Part shown: positions 1-9,211 of the stretch, in pieces
How positions within the stretch are numbered: position 1 is the stretch's first letter
How the letters are laid out: every line of letters begins with the position of its first letter
Assembly (NCBI RefSeq): GCF_021654115.1
Contig: NZ_JAIWJF010000003.1
Span: 62,001 to 126,000, forward strand
From: Furfurilactobacillus milii
GTDB taxonomy: Bacteria > Bacillota > Bacilli > Lactobacillales > Lactobacillaceae
Direction of reading: 5' to 3'
Length of the DNA: 64,000 nt
Translations under genes and position numbers: made by a program
Notes under the pieces: generated by a model
What the model saw: only the letters and a program-made list of their open reading frames with translations
Databases searched by the model: none
Told to the model about the DNA's origin: nothing

Positions 1-529
1 AGTGATTATCATGTTTATTACGTGTTTTGGAAAACATGGACTGGGCGAAAAGGGTGTTGTTGATGCATTCGTTAGTGGTTCTTCAAGTCTGGTAGGAGTT
101 TCTTTAATTATTGGTTTGGCACGAGGTATTAACTTAGTACTCAATAATGGATACATTTCCGATACTATCCTGCATGCCTCTACGCAAGCTGTTTCTCATA
201 TGAGTGGTCCGTTATTTATCGTTGTCATGATGTTTGTCTTCTTTGTTCTTGGTTTTATCGTGCCATCTTCATCTGGATTGGCTGTGTTGGCCATGCCAAT
301 TTTGGCACCACTTGCAGATACGGTAAACATTCCACGGTACACGGTGGTAACGGCCTATCAATTTGGACAGTACGCGATGTTATTTCTAGCGCCGACAGGT
401 TTGGTTATGGCGACATTGCAGATGTTGGATATGAAATATTCGCATTGGATTCGCTTTGTTTGGCCTGTCGTAGTGTTCGTACTTGTCTTCGGTGGTGGCT
501 TATTAGTGGCGGAAGTATTGTTGTCCTGA
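1..529 (+). CDS. YfcC-family basic amino acid antiporter, 3' part only
   Basis: The reading frame is already open at the left edge, so only the C-terminal part (about 175 residues) is present. It is almost entirely hydrophobic, with four to five membrane segments, and contains a conserved-looking stretch with PSSSGLAVLAMP near residue 88, typical of the YfcC/DcuC-like (C4-dicarboxylate/arginine-ornithine) transporter family. In lactic acid bacteria proteins of this family are often annotated as ArcD-type arginine/ornithine antiporters. Its position about 1.4 kb upstream of the arginine deiminase operon supports such a role, but the substrate is inferred from context. The GTG at position 2 is not a credible start; the true start lies outside the window. 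Confidence 0.75.
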   Translation, partial: VIIMFITCFGKHGLGEKGVVDAFVSGSSSLVGVSLIIGLARGINLVLNNGYISDTILHASTQAVSHMSGPLFIVVMMFVFFVLGFIVPSSSGLAVLAMPILAPLADTVNIPRYTVVTAYQFGQYAMLFLAPTGLVMATLQMLDMKYSHWIRFVWPVVVFVLVFGGGLLVAEVLLS

Positions 530-641
530 CACTGTGCTACTAATTCGGGATGAATGGCAATTAACGAGCTAAGTGATTCCCTGGTTATGAAGACAGATGA
601 GTACATTCAAGAGAAATCATGCATAAATCGACGCGAGAAGT

Positions 642-1346
642 ATGGACATGTTTTCTGTTAGCCCGGCATTTTGGAAACTGTTCCCGGAGGTTAAGATTGC
701 AATCATCACGGTGCATAACATTAACAATCAGGATAGAACGCAGGTTCCAGATAGCGTGTTACAACATGCAAATGAGATTGCACCTACATTGATTCCAGAT
801 GAACCAATCAGCAACAACGGGATTGTTCGAGCATGGCGTGATGCCTTTAGAAAATTTAAAACGGATAAAGGTGCACGTAGAGCAATTGAAAATCTATTAA
901 AGAGGGCAAAAAATGGCAACCCAGTTCGTTCGATTAACCCTTTGGTGGACATATATAATTCTGTTTCCTTAGAATATGGGTTTCCAGTTGGCTGTTTAGA
1001 CTTAGACAAAGTTAATGGCCAACTTGAGTTAACGGTAGCAAACGGGACTGAACATTTCTCCGCAATTGGGGAAAATGATGACGAAATAGCAGTGCCTGGT
1101 GAGGTGATTTATCGTGACGATACTGATGTAACTAGCCGTCAATGGGCATGGCGTGATAGTTCTCGAACAGAAGTAACTGAGACTACAAAAAATGTTGTAA
1201 TGTACATGGAGTGTTTAAAGCCGGAATGGCAGGTGCAATATAGAAATGCAATTGCTTGTCTTGAAAGACGTCTTAAACACTACTTGAACACGACCTGTAC
1301 TATAACTTTTGTGTCCACAGCAAAATCGAGCACACAGTTTAATTAG
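642..1346 (+). CDS. B3/B4 tRNA-binding-domain protein
   Basis: A 234-residue soluble protein resembling stand-alone B3/B4 domain proteins, the domain that in phenylalanyl-tRNA synthetase beta subunits contributes to editing of mischarged tRNA. Visible family features are the GFPVGCLDLDKV stretch near residue 112 and the acidic GEVIYRDD segment near residue 157 followed by a WAWRDS motif. The physiological substrate is unknown for the stand-alone family. The ribosome binding site is weak (GAGAAG before the ATG at 642; the ATG at 648 is an alternative start). It lies alone between the antiporter gene and the terminator at 1383, so it may be the last gene of an upstream operon. Confidence 0.7.
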   Translation: MDMFSVSPAFWKLFPEVKIAIITVHNINNQDRTQVPDSVLQHANEIAPTLIPDEPISNNGIVRAWRDAFRKFKTDKGARRAIENLLKRAKNGNPVRSINPLVDIYNSVSLEYGFPVGCLDLDKVNGQLELTVANGTEHFSAIGENDDEIAVPGEVIYRDDTDVTSRQWAWRDSSRTEVTETTKNVVMYMECLKPEWQVQYRNAIACLERRLKHYLNTTCTITFVSTAKSSTQFN

Positions 1347-1382
1347 GAATTATGATTTGAAAAACAATTAACAAACTCAACA

Positions 1383-1434
1383 AAAGGTAAGGCATGAGGT
1401 ACTTAGAGTACCATGCTTTGCCTTTTTGTTTTTC
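1383..1434 (+). terminator. Rho-independent terminator after the B3/B4 gene
   Basis: A long imperfect stem: GGCATGAGGTACT pairs with AGTACCATGC, flanked by AAGG/CCTT pairing, followed by a T-rich run. It closes the upstream transcription unit before the ADI operon. Confidence 0.8.
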
Positions 1435-1765
1435 CGGCGTAAATGCGAAGTGAGCAGCGTTTTTAAAGTTGGTCGGGAAAATAATTAACGGTCAAGGATG
1501 GATGATTGCAATAAAAATGTGATTTGACTTGAAAGAATATGCAGTCAGTGGGGACGAACTAATTAGACCATCAAATAATTAACCTTGTTTGCAAACCCAG
1601 TGTAATTAATTATTATCGTTTGACTTTGAAATGGTGGGGATGCATGTGAGGTGCCCAGATCTAGTATGTGGAAACTAATAAATTTTCAAAATGGTGTAAC
1701 AGCTTTGTAATATTTTGATTATTTTCATAAGTTTTCAGTTTTTCTTTATAAATCGCAGTCCAAAA

Positions 1766-1779
1766 TGTATACGCTTTCA
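1766..1779 (+). promoter_or_regulatory. cre-like CcpA box upstream of arcA
   Basis: TGTATACGCTTTCA matches the consensus TGWAANCGNTNWCA at 13 of 14 positions. ADI operons of lactobacilli are known to be under carbon catabolite repression. Confidence 0.6.
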
Positions 1780-1800
1780 AACCTTGCATATTTTATATAC

Positions 1801-1820
1801 AATGCGAACTATTTCGCATT
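1801..1820. promoter_or_regulatory. Perfect inverted repeat, candidate operator
   Basis: AATGCGAA and TTCGCATT form perfect 8-bp arms around a 4-base spacer. It lies between the two cre boxes in front of arcA and could bind ArcR or ArgR, both encoded at the end of this operon. The binding protein is not known. Confidence 0.45.
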
Positions 1821-1844
1821 TTTGATGATAAATAGGCAAAACTT

Positions 1845-1858
1845 TGAAACCGCTTTCA
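1845..1858 (+). promoter_or_regulatory. cre box (CcpA) upstream of arcA
   Basis: TGAAACCGCTTTCA is a full 14/14 match to TGWAANCGNTNWCA, 47 bases before the arcA start, a position that suits repression by CcpA in the presence of preferred sugars. Confidence 0.75.
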
Positions 1859-1904
1859 GCAATACACTTCATGTGTAATAAAAAACAAACAGGAGGCTAC
1901 AAAG

Positions 1905-3137
1905 ATGACATCACCAATTCATGTTCGTTCTGAGATTGGCAAGTTGAAGACTGTTTTGCTAAAACGACCTGGCGAGGAAATTGAAAATTTTACGCCAGAT
2001 ATGATGGAACGTTTGTTGTTTGATGACATTCCGTACTTACCAATTGCTCAAAAGGAACACGACAACTTTGCTCATGTTCTTGAGGAAAATGGTGCTGAGG
2101 TTTTATACCTCGAAAAACTGTCAGCAGAAGCAATTGATGCTGGAGATGTAAAGAAGCCGTTTCTTGAACAAATGTTGGCTGAATCTGGATATGCTGCCGG
2201 TTCAACTCATGATGCACTTTATGAATATTTGTTCAGTATGAGCACGCAACAAATGGTTGACAAAATTATGGCTGGAATCAGAAAAAATGAGATTGATTTT
2301 AAACCAACCGATCTTGTCAGTGCAGCCGAGGATTCAACGTATCCATTTTATATGGACCCAATGCCAAACTTGTACTTTACTCGTGATCCAGCGGCTTCAA
2401 TCGGTGATGGATTAAGTATCAACCATATGACTTTTACCGCACGCAGACGTGAGTCTCTGTTCATGGAAACGATTATTAAATATCATCCACGTTTTGCTAA
2501 CCAAGGCGTTCATGTATGGCGTGATCGCAATCACGATACGCGGATTGAAGGTGGGGATGAACTGATCCTGAACAATCACGTTATGGCCATCGGTGTTTCT
2601 CAACGGACATCGGCCGATGCTATCCAAGACATTGCCCGCAACTTATTTACAGAGGACAGTGGCTTCGACACGATTATTGCCATTCATATTCCGCATAACC
2701 ACGCAATGATGCACTTAGATACTGTGTTCACCATGATTAACAAAGATCAGTTTACCGTTCATCCAGGAATTTTGGGTGATGGTGGAAAAATTGATACTTG
2801 GACGTTGCACCCATCAGATAACGAAGATGGTTTCACCATTGAACACAATCAAGATTTACAGGCCGTGTTGAAAAAAGAACTCAAGCTATCTGAACTTGAT
2901 TTAATTCCAACCGGTAACGGTGATCCAATCATTGCAGGCCGTGAACAATGGAACGATGGTTCGAATACATTGGCAATCGCCCCAGGTGTTGTTGTGACGT
3001 ATAACCGTAACTACGTTTCAAATGAATTGTTGCGTAAGCACGGTTTGAAAGTTATTGACATTCTCTCAAGTGAACTATCAAGAGGCCGTGGGGGTCCACG
3101 TTGCATGAGTATGCCATTAGTTCGTGAGGATCTGTAG
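1905..3137 (+). CDS. arcA: Arginine deiminase
   Basis: A cytoplasmic enzyme hydrolysing arginine to citrulline and ammonia, the first step of the ADI pathway. The 410-residue length is normal for the family. The guanidino-modifying active-site elements are visible: FTRDP at residues 158-162, HLDTVF with His270 and Asp272, and the catalytic cysteine Cys400 in the C-terminal GGPRCMSMP motif. The start at 1905 is set by an AGGAGG ribosome binding site. It is the first gene of a co-oriented arc operon; arcB follows after 31 bases. Two cre boxes and a palindrome lie upstream, so catabolite and arginine-responsive control are expected. Confidence 0.97.
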   Translation: MTSPIHVRSEIGKLKTVLLKRPGEEIENFTPDMMERLLFDDIPYLPIAQKEHDNFAHVLEENGAEVLYLEKLSAEAIDAGDVKKPFLEQMLAESGYAAGSTHDALYEYLFSMSTQQMVDKIMAGIRKNEIDFKPTDLVSAAEDSTYPFYMDPMPNLYFTRDPAASIGDGLSINHMTFTARRRESLFMETIIKYHPRFANQGVHVWRDRNHDTRIEGGDELILNNHVMAIGVSQRTSADAIQDIARNLFTEDSGFDTIIAIHIPHNHAMMHLDTVFTMINKDQFTVHPGILGDGGKIDTWTLHPSDNEDGFTIEHNQDLQAVLKKELKLSELDLIPTGNGDPIIAGREQWNDGSNTLAIAPGVVVTYNRNYVSNELLRKHGLKVIDILSSELSRGRGGPRCMSMPLVREDL

Positions 3138-3168
3138 ATCATAAATAGAGATAGGGAAGGTTTTAAAA

Positions 3169-4206
3169 ATGACAGAAAAAGATCAATTTGATGTGTCTGA
3201 ATTACAAGGACGTAGTTATTTAGCTGATAAGGACTTTACACCAGCAGAGGTTCAGTACCTGGTTGACTTTGCGCTCCACTTGAAGCACTTAAAGAAACGG
3301 AATATTCCACATCACTATTTGGAAGGTAAGAATATTGCTTTGCTTTTTGAAAAAACTTCGACACGAACAAGGTCCGCATTTACCACTGCTGCAATTGATT
3401 TAGGTGCTCACCCAGAATTTATGGGTGCTGGTGACATTCAATTGGGCAAGAAAGAATCAATTGAGGATACCGCTAAGGTGCTCGGCAGTATGTTTGATGG
3501 AATCGAATTCCGTGGTTTTGCTCATAAGGATGTTGAGGAACTTGCTAAATATGCAGGCGTGCCAGTTTGGAATGGCTTAACGGATGAATGGCACCCAACT
3601 CAGATGATCGCTGACTTTATGACGGTTAAGGAAAACTTTGGCCATCTGAAAGGCCTAACGTTGACATTTGTCGGAGACGGCAGAAATAACATGGCTAACA
3701 GTTTGTTAGTTGCAGGTGCAATGCTTGGCGTTAACATTCATATTCTGGCACCTAAAGAGTTACATCCAGCTCAAGATGTTGTTAACATTGCCCAAAAGTT
3801 TGCCAATGAGAGTGGCGCAAAACTACTAATCACTGACGACATCGACGAAGGTGTTAAGGGATCGAACGTTATTTACACTGATGTCTGGGTTTCAATGGGC
3901 GAAACTAACTGGGAAGAACGGGTTAAGTTGCTAACACCTTATCAAGTCAACATGGACATGATGAAAAAGACGGGAACACCTGATGATCAATTGATCTTTA
4001 TGCACTGTCTGCCAGCCTTCCATGACACCAAGACATCATATGGACAAGATGTTGCGAAGAAATACGGCATTACTGAAATGGAAGTTACTGACGAAGTATT
4101 CCGTTCTAAGTACGCGCGTCAATTTGAAGAAGCGGAAAATCGTATGCACTCCATTAAAGCAATGATGGCAGCTACACTTGGTGACTTGTTCATTCCAAAG
4201 ATGTAA
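3169..4206 (+). CDS. arcB: Catabolic ornithine carbamoyltransferase
   Basis: It converts citrulline and phosphate to ornithine and carbamoyl phosphate (catabolic direction), the second ADI step. At 345 residues it has the carbamoyl-phosphate binding STRTR motif at residues 64-68 and the HCLP motif at 279-282, typical of ornithine transcarbamylases. It lacks the YGLYESE stretch that marks the putrescine carbamoyltransferase encoded at 21870, so the two paralogues can be told apart. A terminator-like hairpin follows directly, which may reduce transcription into arcD. Confidence 0.96.
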   Translation: MTEKDQFDVSELQGRSYLADKDFTPAEVQYLVDFALHLKHLKKRNIPHHYLEGKNIALLFEKTSTRTRSAFTTAAIDLGAHPEFMGAGDIQLGKKESIEDTAKVLGSMFDGIEFRGFAHKDVEELAKYAGVPVWNGLTDEWHPTQMIADFMTVKENFGHLKGLTLTFVGDGRNNMANSLLVAGAMLGVNIHILAPKELHPAQDVVNIAQKFANESGAKLLITDDIDEGVKGSNVIYTDVWVSMGETNWEERVKLLTPYQVNMDMMKKTGTPDDQLIFMHCLPAFHDTKTSYGQDVAKKYGITEMEVTDEVFRSKYARQFEEAENRMHSIKAMMAATLGDLFIPKM

Positions 4207-4219
4207 CTGATGCTGCATG

Positions 4220-4258
4220 ACGAGTGTATAGATTGAGTTCTATACGCTCGTTTTTATT
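4220..4258 (+). terminator. Hairpin with T-tract between arcB and arcD
   Basis: CGAGTGTATAG and CTATACGCTCG form an 11-bp stem (one G-U pair) followed by TTTTTATTTT. It sits inside the arc operon, so it likely works as a partial terminator that sets arcAB above arcDTC expression. Confidence 0.8.
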
Positions 4259-4277
4259 TTAAATGGAGGTCGAAAAA

Positions 4278-5702
4278 ATGGAACCTGAAAAAAAGGGGAT
4301 TGGCCTACCAGCCTTAGTTGCGCTGGTTGTAAGTTCTTCCATTGGGGCAGGAATCTTTGCTCTGACATCAAACTTGTCGAGCGGCGCGGCCGCCGGCCCA
4401 GCTCTGATCGCCTGGGTAATCGTTGGCTTTGGCATTTTAATGCTTGCGCTATCACTTAGCAACCTAGGCAACAAACGTCCTGATTTGGAAGGAATATTTA
4501 CGTACGCCGAGGATGGTTTTGGTCACTTTGCTGGCTTTGTCAGTGGATGGGGCTATTGGTTATCTGCTTGGCTAGGGAATGTTGCTTTTGCCACCGTTTT
4601 AATGAGTTCGCTGGGCTACTTCTTTCCAGCGTTTAAAGGTGGACAGAATGTACCCTCTATCATTGTCGCCAGTATTGTGTCCTGGATTTTAACGTGGGTT
4701 GTTAATCGCGGAGTTGAGAGTGCTGCTGCTATTAATGCGATCGTGACAATTTGCAAGATCATCCCATTATTTGCGTTTATCGTTGTTGGAATAGTTTTGT
4801 TTAAGGGACACATTTTTACCACAGATTTCTGGACGAATGTGGCCAGCCACGCAGGTCGTACTGATAGTATTTGGACCCAAGTCAAAAGTACTATTTTAGT
4901 TCTTATGTGGGTATTCGTCGGTGTTGAAGGCGCCACTATGATGTCGTCACGAGCGCGTAAAAAGTCCGATGCCAGCAAGGCAACGATTATTGGTTTGATT
5001 TCACTATTAATTATTTATGTTCTTGGATCAATGCTGCCGTATGGCTATATGAGCCAAGAAAAACTAGCAACAATTCAGCAACCGGCTATGGTTTATATCT
5101 TCAAGGATATGTTGGGAACTTGGGGCGGTGCGTTCATTAGTGTTGGACTTATTATTTCCATTTTAGGTTCATGGCTTTCTTGGACGATGTTACCGGCAGA
5201 GACCATGTTGCTCATGAAGAAGAGTAAATTGTTGCCACCAATCTTTGGACGTGAGAACAAACATAATGCACCCACGTTCTCGTTAATTATGACGGGTGTA
5301 CTAATTCAGTTGTTCTTGTTGTCACTGTTGTTTGCTAAAAATGCCTATACTTTTGCGCTGTCACTTTGTACGGCAGCAATTGTTATCTGCTACATCTTCG
5401 TCGGAATGTATCAAGTTAAGTATTCGTGGCAACATCGCAGTGAAAAAGGTTCGATGGGTCAGATGTGGATTGGTGTATTTGCCACTGCATTTCAGGTTTT
5501 TGGTATCTTGATGGCTGGCTGGCAGTACTTACTACTATGCCTAATCGTTTATGTGCCAGGAATTTTCTTCTACGCCAAGGCCAATAAAGACAATGGGGCA
5601 GGTCACTATCTATCGAAGATGGAATGGGTTGCTTCAATAGTAATCACAATTGCGGCCATTGTCGGAATTGTATTGCTGAGTAAAGGATTGATCGCCGTTT
5701 AA
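4278..5702 (+). CDS. arcD: Arginine/ornithine antiporter (APC superfamily)
   Basis: A 474-residue membrane protein of the APC basic amino acid/polyamine antiporter family with about 12 hydrophobic segments. The N-terminal SSSIGAGIF motif is the family substrate-binding helix 1. It is expected to import arginine in exchange for ornithine, driving the ADI pathway. The start at 4278 is chosen because the GGAGGT ribosome binding site at 4264-4269 overlaps an earlier ATG at 4263, which cannot be used with it. It sits between arcB and arcT, as in ADI operons of other lactobacilli. Function is assigned from family plus context. Confidence 0.88.
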   Translation: MEPEKKGIGLPALVALVVSSSIGAGIFALTSNLSSGAAAGPALIAWVIVGFGILMLALSLSNLGNKRPDLEGIFTYAEDGFGHFAGFVSGWGYWLSAWLGNVAFATVLMSSLGYFFPAFKGGQNVPSIIVASIVSWILTWVVNRGVESAAAINAIVTICKIIPLFAFIVVGIVLFKGHIFTTDFWTNVASHAGRTDSIWTQVKSTILVLMWVFVGVEGATMMSSRARKKSDASKATIIGLISLLIIYVLGSMLPYGYMSQEKLATIQQPAMVYIFKDMLGTWGGAFISVGLIISILGSWLSWTMLPAETMLLMKKSKLLPPIFGRENKHNAPTFSLIMTGVLIQLFLLSLLFAKNAYTFALSLCTAAIVICYIFVGMYQVKYSWQHRSEKGSMGQMWIGVFATAFQVFGILMAGWQYLLLCLIVYVPGIFFYAKANKDNGAGHYLSKMEWVASIVITIAAIVGIVLLSKGLIAV

Positions 5703-5714
5703 GTGGAGGCAGAT

Positions 5715-6845
5715 ATGAAGATCGCAGGATTCGGTGTTGAAGAATGGCTGAATAAGTGGGAAAAATCTGCTACTTACGATATCTCACAAAGTACGATTTC
5801 ATCCATGACTATGGCTGAATTGTTGAGCTTGGACGGTGTGAATGGCCAGACATTTTACGCATCGTTAAACAGAGAAAAAATGAATTACGGATGGATTGAA
5901 GGATCACCTGAATTTAAAAAAGAGGCAGCAAAATTATATCAACATGTACCTGCCGAAAATATTTTACAGACAAATGGAGCTACTGGTGCTAATCATCTGG
6001 CTTTGTATTCCCTGATTGAGCCCGGAGATCATGTCATTGCGGAATATCCAAGTTATCAGCAACTGTACGATATTCCTAAGTCTTTGGGAGCAATAGTAGA
6101 TTACTGGCACATTCGTGAAGACAATAATTGGAATCCAGACATTGAAGAGCTGAAGCAGTTAATTAAACCAAACACAAAAATGATTTGTTTGAATAACGCC
6201 AATAATCCGACAGGAACCATTTTAGATCGTAATTTACTTCAACAGATTGTTGAACTGGCCAAAGAGGTTGGCGCTTATGTTTTGGTGGATGAGGTTTACC
6301 TGCCGCTTGACGATCCAGACAGTTTTGTTTCAATTGCCGATTTGTATGACAAAGGCATTGCGACCAACTCGTTATCAAAGACATATTCTGTCCCGGGAAT
6401 CCGCTTGGGATGGACCGCGTCAAACAAAGAGGTCGCTGATATATTTCGCAAATATAGAGATTACACCATGATTTGCGCAGGGGTTTTCAATGATTTATTG
6501 GGAACTTATGTACTGAAAAATCGTGCACGTGTTTTGACTCGAAATTCTCAAATTGTGTTGCATAACTTGTCCATCTTGAAAGAGTGGGTGGCTCAAGAAC
6601 CTAAAGTTAGCATGATTTTTCCACGCGCAGTATCAACATCCTTTGTGAAGTTAGATATCCAACCTGAACAGACAGAGCAGTTTTGCATTGATCTGCTTAA
6701 AGATGAAGGCGTGTTGTTGGTACCTGGTAACCGTTTTGATATGCCTAGTCATGCACGGCTTGGTTACTGTACTGATACTGCAACGTTACAGGAAGGATTA
6801 AAACGTTTGTCGTCGTTTCTTCACAATAGCAAATACGCAAAGTAA
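5715..6845 (+). CDS. arcT: ADI-operon aminotransferase ArcT
   Basis: A 376-residue fold-type I PLP-dependent aminotransferase. The PLP-binding lysine is Lys222 in [10 protein letters not shown], and NNANNPTG and DEVY, which contact the cofactor, lie upstream. ArcT is a known but poorly defined member of ADI operons (for example in Lactobacillus sakei); its substrate has not been established and none is assigned here. The ATG at 5715 follows GGAGG at the proper distance; the GTG at 5703 overlaps that site and is rejected. The gene starts 12 bases after the arcD stop, indicating co-translation. Confidence 0.88.
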   Translation: MKIAGFGVEEWLNKWEKSATYDISQSTISSMTMAELLSLDGVNGQTFYASLNREKMNYGWIEGSPEFKKEAAKLYQHVPAENILQTNGATGANHLALYSLIEPGDHVIAEYPSYQQLYDIPKSLGAIVDYWHIREDNNWNPDIEELKQLIKPNTKMICLNNANNPTGTILDRNLLQQIVELAKEVGAYVLVDEVYLPLDDPDSFVSIADLYDKGIATNSLSKTYSVPGIRLGWTASNKEVADIFRKYRDYTMICAGVFNDLLGTYVLKNRARVLTRNSQIVLHNLSILKEWVAQEPKVSMIFPRAVSTSFVKLDIQPEQTEQFCIDLLKDEGVLLVPGNRFDMPSHARLGYCTDTATLQEGLKRLSSFLHNSKYAK

Positions 6846-6865
6846 TTAAAAAAGAGGTAAATAAA

Positions 6866-7804
6866 ATGGGTAAAAAAATTGTTGTTGCACTGGGAGGCAA
6901 TGCCATTCTGACGGATGATGCGTCTGCAACGGCGCAACAGAAAGCACTGCTTGAAACTGCTGAATATTTGGCAGAGTTCATAATCCAAGGGAATCAGTTA
7001 ATTGTTTCGCACGGTAATGGTCCGCAAGTTGGTAACTTGTTGTTGCAAATGGCCGGTGGATCGACCGATAAGAATCCAGCAATGCCACTAGATACAGATG
7101 TTGCAATGACACAAGGATCGATTGGTTACTGGCTTCAAAATGCTTTGGGGCGTGTCCTGCGTGAAAAAGGCATCGATAGAGATGTCGCAACTGTTGTTAC
7201 CCAAGTACTAGTTGATGCAAATGATCAGGCTTTTAGCAATCCCTCAAAACCGGTCGGACCATTTTATGATGAAGCTGGTATGAAAAAGGCCAAAGCCGCT
7301 AATTCAGATTTCACTTTTGTTGAAGATGCAGGCCGCGGGTATCGTCGAGTGGTTCCGTCACCAAGACCTGTTGGCGTTCAGGAGTATAGAACAATCAATA
7401 CCATGGTAGCGAATGATATTGTGCCGATATCTGTAGGTGGCGGCGGCGTGCCTGTCGTTAAAGACGGCAATCAGTTGGTAGGCCGTGAAGCTGTGATTGA
7501 TAAAGACTTTGCTTCGGAAAAGTTGGCAGAACTCGTTCATGCAGATCAACTTATTATTCTGACAGCGGTTGATAATATTTATGTCAATTTCAATAAGCCG
7601 GATCAGAAAAAATTAGAGCATGTAACTGTTGCTGAATTGAAACGATACATGGACGAAAATCAATTTGCAAAGGGTTCAATGTTACCAAAGGTGCAGGCCG
7701 CTATTGAGTTTGTTGAAAAAAGTGGCGGAACCGCAGTGGTGACATCGTTGCAGAACGTTGCTAATTATTTAAATGATGGCAGCGGAACGATTATTACTAA
7801 ATAA
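6866..7804 (+). CDS. arcC: Carbamate kinase (ADI pathway)
   Basis: It transfers phosphate from carbamoyl phosphate to ADP, giving ATP, CO2 and ammonia, the energy-yielding last step of the ADI pathway. The 312-residue protein begins with the nucleotide-binding [10 protein letters not shown] motif and has [10 protein letters not shown] near residue 50 and [14 protein letters not shown] near residue 153. It is closely similar to the second copy in the agmatine cluster (25489). The gene is preceded by AAAGAGG and lies 20 bases after arcT. Confidence 0.96.
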   Translation: MGKKIVVALGGNAILTDDASATAQQKALLETAEYLAEFIIQGNQLIVSHGNGPQVGNLLLQMAGGSTDKNPAMPLDTDVAMTQGSIGYWLQNALGRVLREKGIDRDVATVVTQVLVDANDQAFSNPSKPVGPFYDEAGMKKAKAANSDFTFVEDAGRGYRRVVPSPRPVGVQEYRTINTMVANDIVPISVGGGGVPVVKDGNQLVGREAVIDKDFASEKLAELVHADQLIILTAVDNIYVNFNKPDQKKLEHVTVAELKRYMDENQFAKGSMLPKVQAAIEFVEKSGGTAVVTSLQNVANYLNDGSGTIITK

Positions 7805-7954
7805 AAAAGTGACATCGACTGAGTGATAGAATTATTCATGCCGTGTACTTTTTATGAACAGTAATTCAAATAATGTTAAAAATGATTAGTGAAAATTAAC
7901 GATGAGCTGATGTCTTAGGTCGTTATTTCAATTTATAAATTTTGGGAGGTGCCT

Positions 7955-8632
7955 ATGGTTCCACACTCTGACTATCCAAAATACATGGCCTTGCTGCAGA
8001 CGAAACCAGAATTTTCTAAATTTACAGAGAATGAAATGCAAATTTTTTCTCAGGATGTTGTGTTTAAAAAATATTCGAAGGGCCAAGCCCTATATGATCA
8101 AGGCGATAAGCGCGACAAATTTTATTTTTTGATTGATGGAATTATCAGAACAGAACGATTTGATGAAAACGGCGAATTTAACTATTACGAATATGTTAAC
8201 AAGAATCACGGGTTTCCATACCGTGGTTTATTCCACGACCGGGAATATTCATACACCGCCCGGGCAATGACAAAAATAACAATCGCAGTGTTCTCGATGT
8301 CGACAATTGAAATTATTCTCAGACAGAATAACGCGATGATGGAACTTGTCATTCAGGAAATGGGTCAAATCATTAGTCAAAATGAAGACCAGTTACAGAA
8401 CATGGTTAACTCATCAGCCAGTGATCGCGTGCGTCATGCGTTAGAAATTTTCGGGTATCGACTTGGACAAAAAGATGAGAACGGGCAAATACATGTAGAT
8501 TATCCCGTGACTTTAATTGAGTTGGCTCAAGTGAGTGCAACAACTCGTGAGACGGCCAGTGCAGTTGTCAGTGAGTTGATAGCAGATCACAAAATTGCGT
8601 ACGTGCACAAAAAAATCACTTTTTTGAACTAA
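7955..8632 (+). CDS. arcR: Crp/Fnr-family regulator of the ADI operon
   Basis: A 225-residue regulator with an N-terminal cyclic-nucleotide-binding-like beta barrel (about residues 20-120) and a C-terminal winged helix containing AQVSATTRETASAVVSEL, the recognition helix region. ArcR proteins of this family activate ADI operons in other Firmicutes. No Fnr-type cysteine cluster is visible, so direct oxygen sensing through an iron-sulphur centre is unlikely. The start at 7955 follows GGGAGG at 7944; the upstream in-frame GTG overlaps that site. It is separated from arcC by 150 bases, so it may have its own promoter. Confidence 0.82.
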   Translation: MVPHSDYPKYMALLQTKPEFSKFTENEMQIFSQDVVFKKYSKGQALYDQGDKRDKFYFLIDGIIRTERFDENGEFNYYEYVNKNHGFPYRGLFHDREYSYTARAMTKITIAVFSMSTIEIILRQNNAMMELVIQEMGQIISQNEDQLQNMVNSSASDRVRHALEIFGYRLGQKDENGQIHVDYPVTLIELAQVSATTRETASAVVSELIADHKIAYVHKKITFLN

Positions 8633-8651
8633 AAATTGAGGATGTTGAGAC

Positions 8652-9104
8652 ATGAAACGTGAAGATCGTCAAACAGAGATTTTAAAGATTATTCGATCAC
8701 AAAAAATAAGCAGCATTACTGAATTACGCGGTGTGCTGGCTGAGCGTGAAATAAACGTAGCAATGGCAACATTGTCACGAGATTTGCAGTCGTTACGAGT
8801 TGGCAAAATTATGGATTCGGAAACAAAAGTGCGATATTTTGCACAACAATCGATAGAAAAGGACCCTAGTGATGAATTACTAGTAGAGGTTCGAGATGAA
8901 GTGACGGATGTGATTGTGAACGATTTTATCGTTGTTATTAGGACCGTACCGTATTGGACTGATTCTATTTCTGATTTAATTGATCGTTCAGATTTTCCTG
9001 AAGTGGTCAGTACTCTAGCTGGCTACGACAATATGTGGGTATTGACTAAAGGAAATCAAGATGCAACTCGGTTTGCTAATCGTATTCGTGCCTTAATGGG
9101 ATAA
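8652..9104 (+). CDS. argR: ArgR-family arginine repressor/regulator
   Basis: A 150-residue protein with an N-terminal winged helix (residues 1-70, including MATLSRDLQSLRVGK) and a C-terminal oligomerisation and arginine-binding domain. The usual AGDDT-like loop is changed to LAGYDN near residue 123, so the effector site may differ from classical ArgR. ArgR/AhrC pairs control arginine biosynthesis and ADI genes in lactobacilli. It follows arcR by 19 bases and probably shares its transcript. Confidence 0.87.
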   Translation: MKREDRQTEILKIIRSQKISSITELRGVLAEREINVAMATLSRDLQSLRVGKIMDSETKVRYFAQQSIEKDPSDELLVEVRDEVTDVIVNDFIVVIRTVPYWTDSISDLIDRSDFPEVVSTLAGYDNMWVLTKGNQDATRFANRIRALMG

Positions 9105-9211
9105 ATGACAACAAATCTGAGAAACTGGTGAAAAGATAAATTATGAATTGCAAGTTGAATCAATTAGTGGAAATCGCACAATATGACATCGATGAGTGAG
9201 GAAGGGTGAGT

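Larger units (their letters stand above)
1435..1904 (+). promoter_or_regulatory. ADI operon upstream regulatory region
   Basis: There is no gene in these 470 bases. The stretch is AT-rich in its second half and holds two cre boxes (1766 and 1845), a perfect 8-bp inverted repeat (1801-1820) and a small inverted repeat TACAC-TTCAT-GTGTA around 1864-1878. The density of palindromes over the last 140 bases indicates a controlled promoter for arcA. I could not fix a convincing -35/-10 pair. Confidence 0.6.

Noticed and set aside
4616-4978. 120-residue minus-strand frame inside arcD
   Set aside because: Shadow of a highly conserved membrane protein gene on the other strand; no ribosome binding site.
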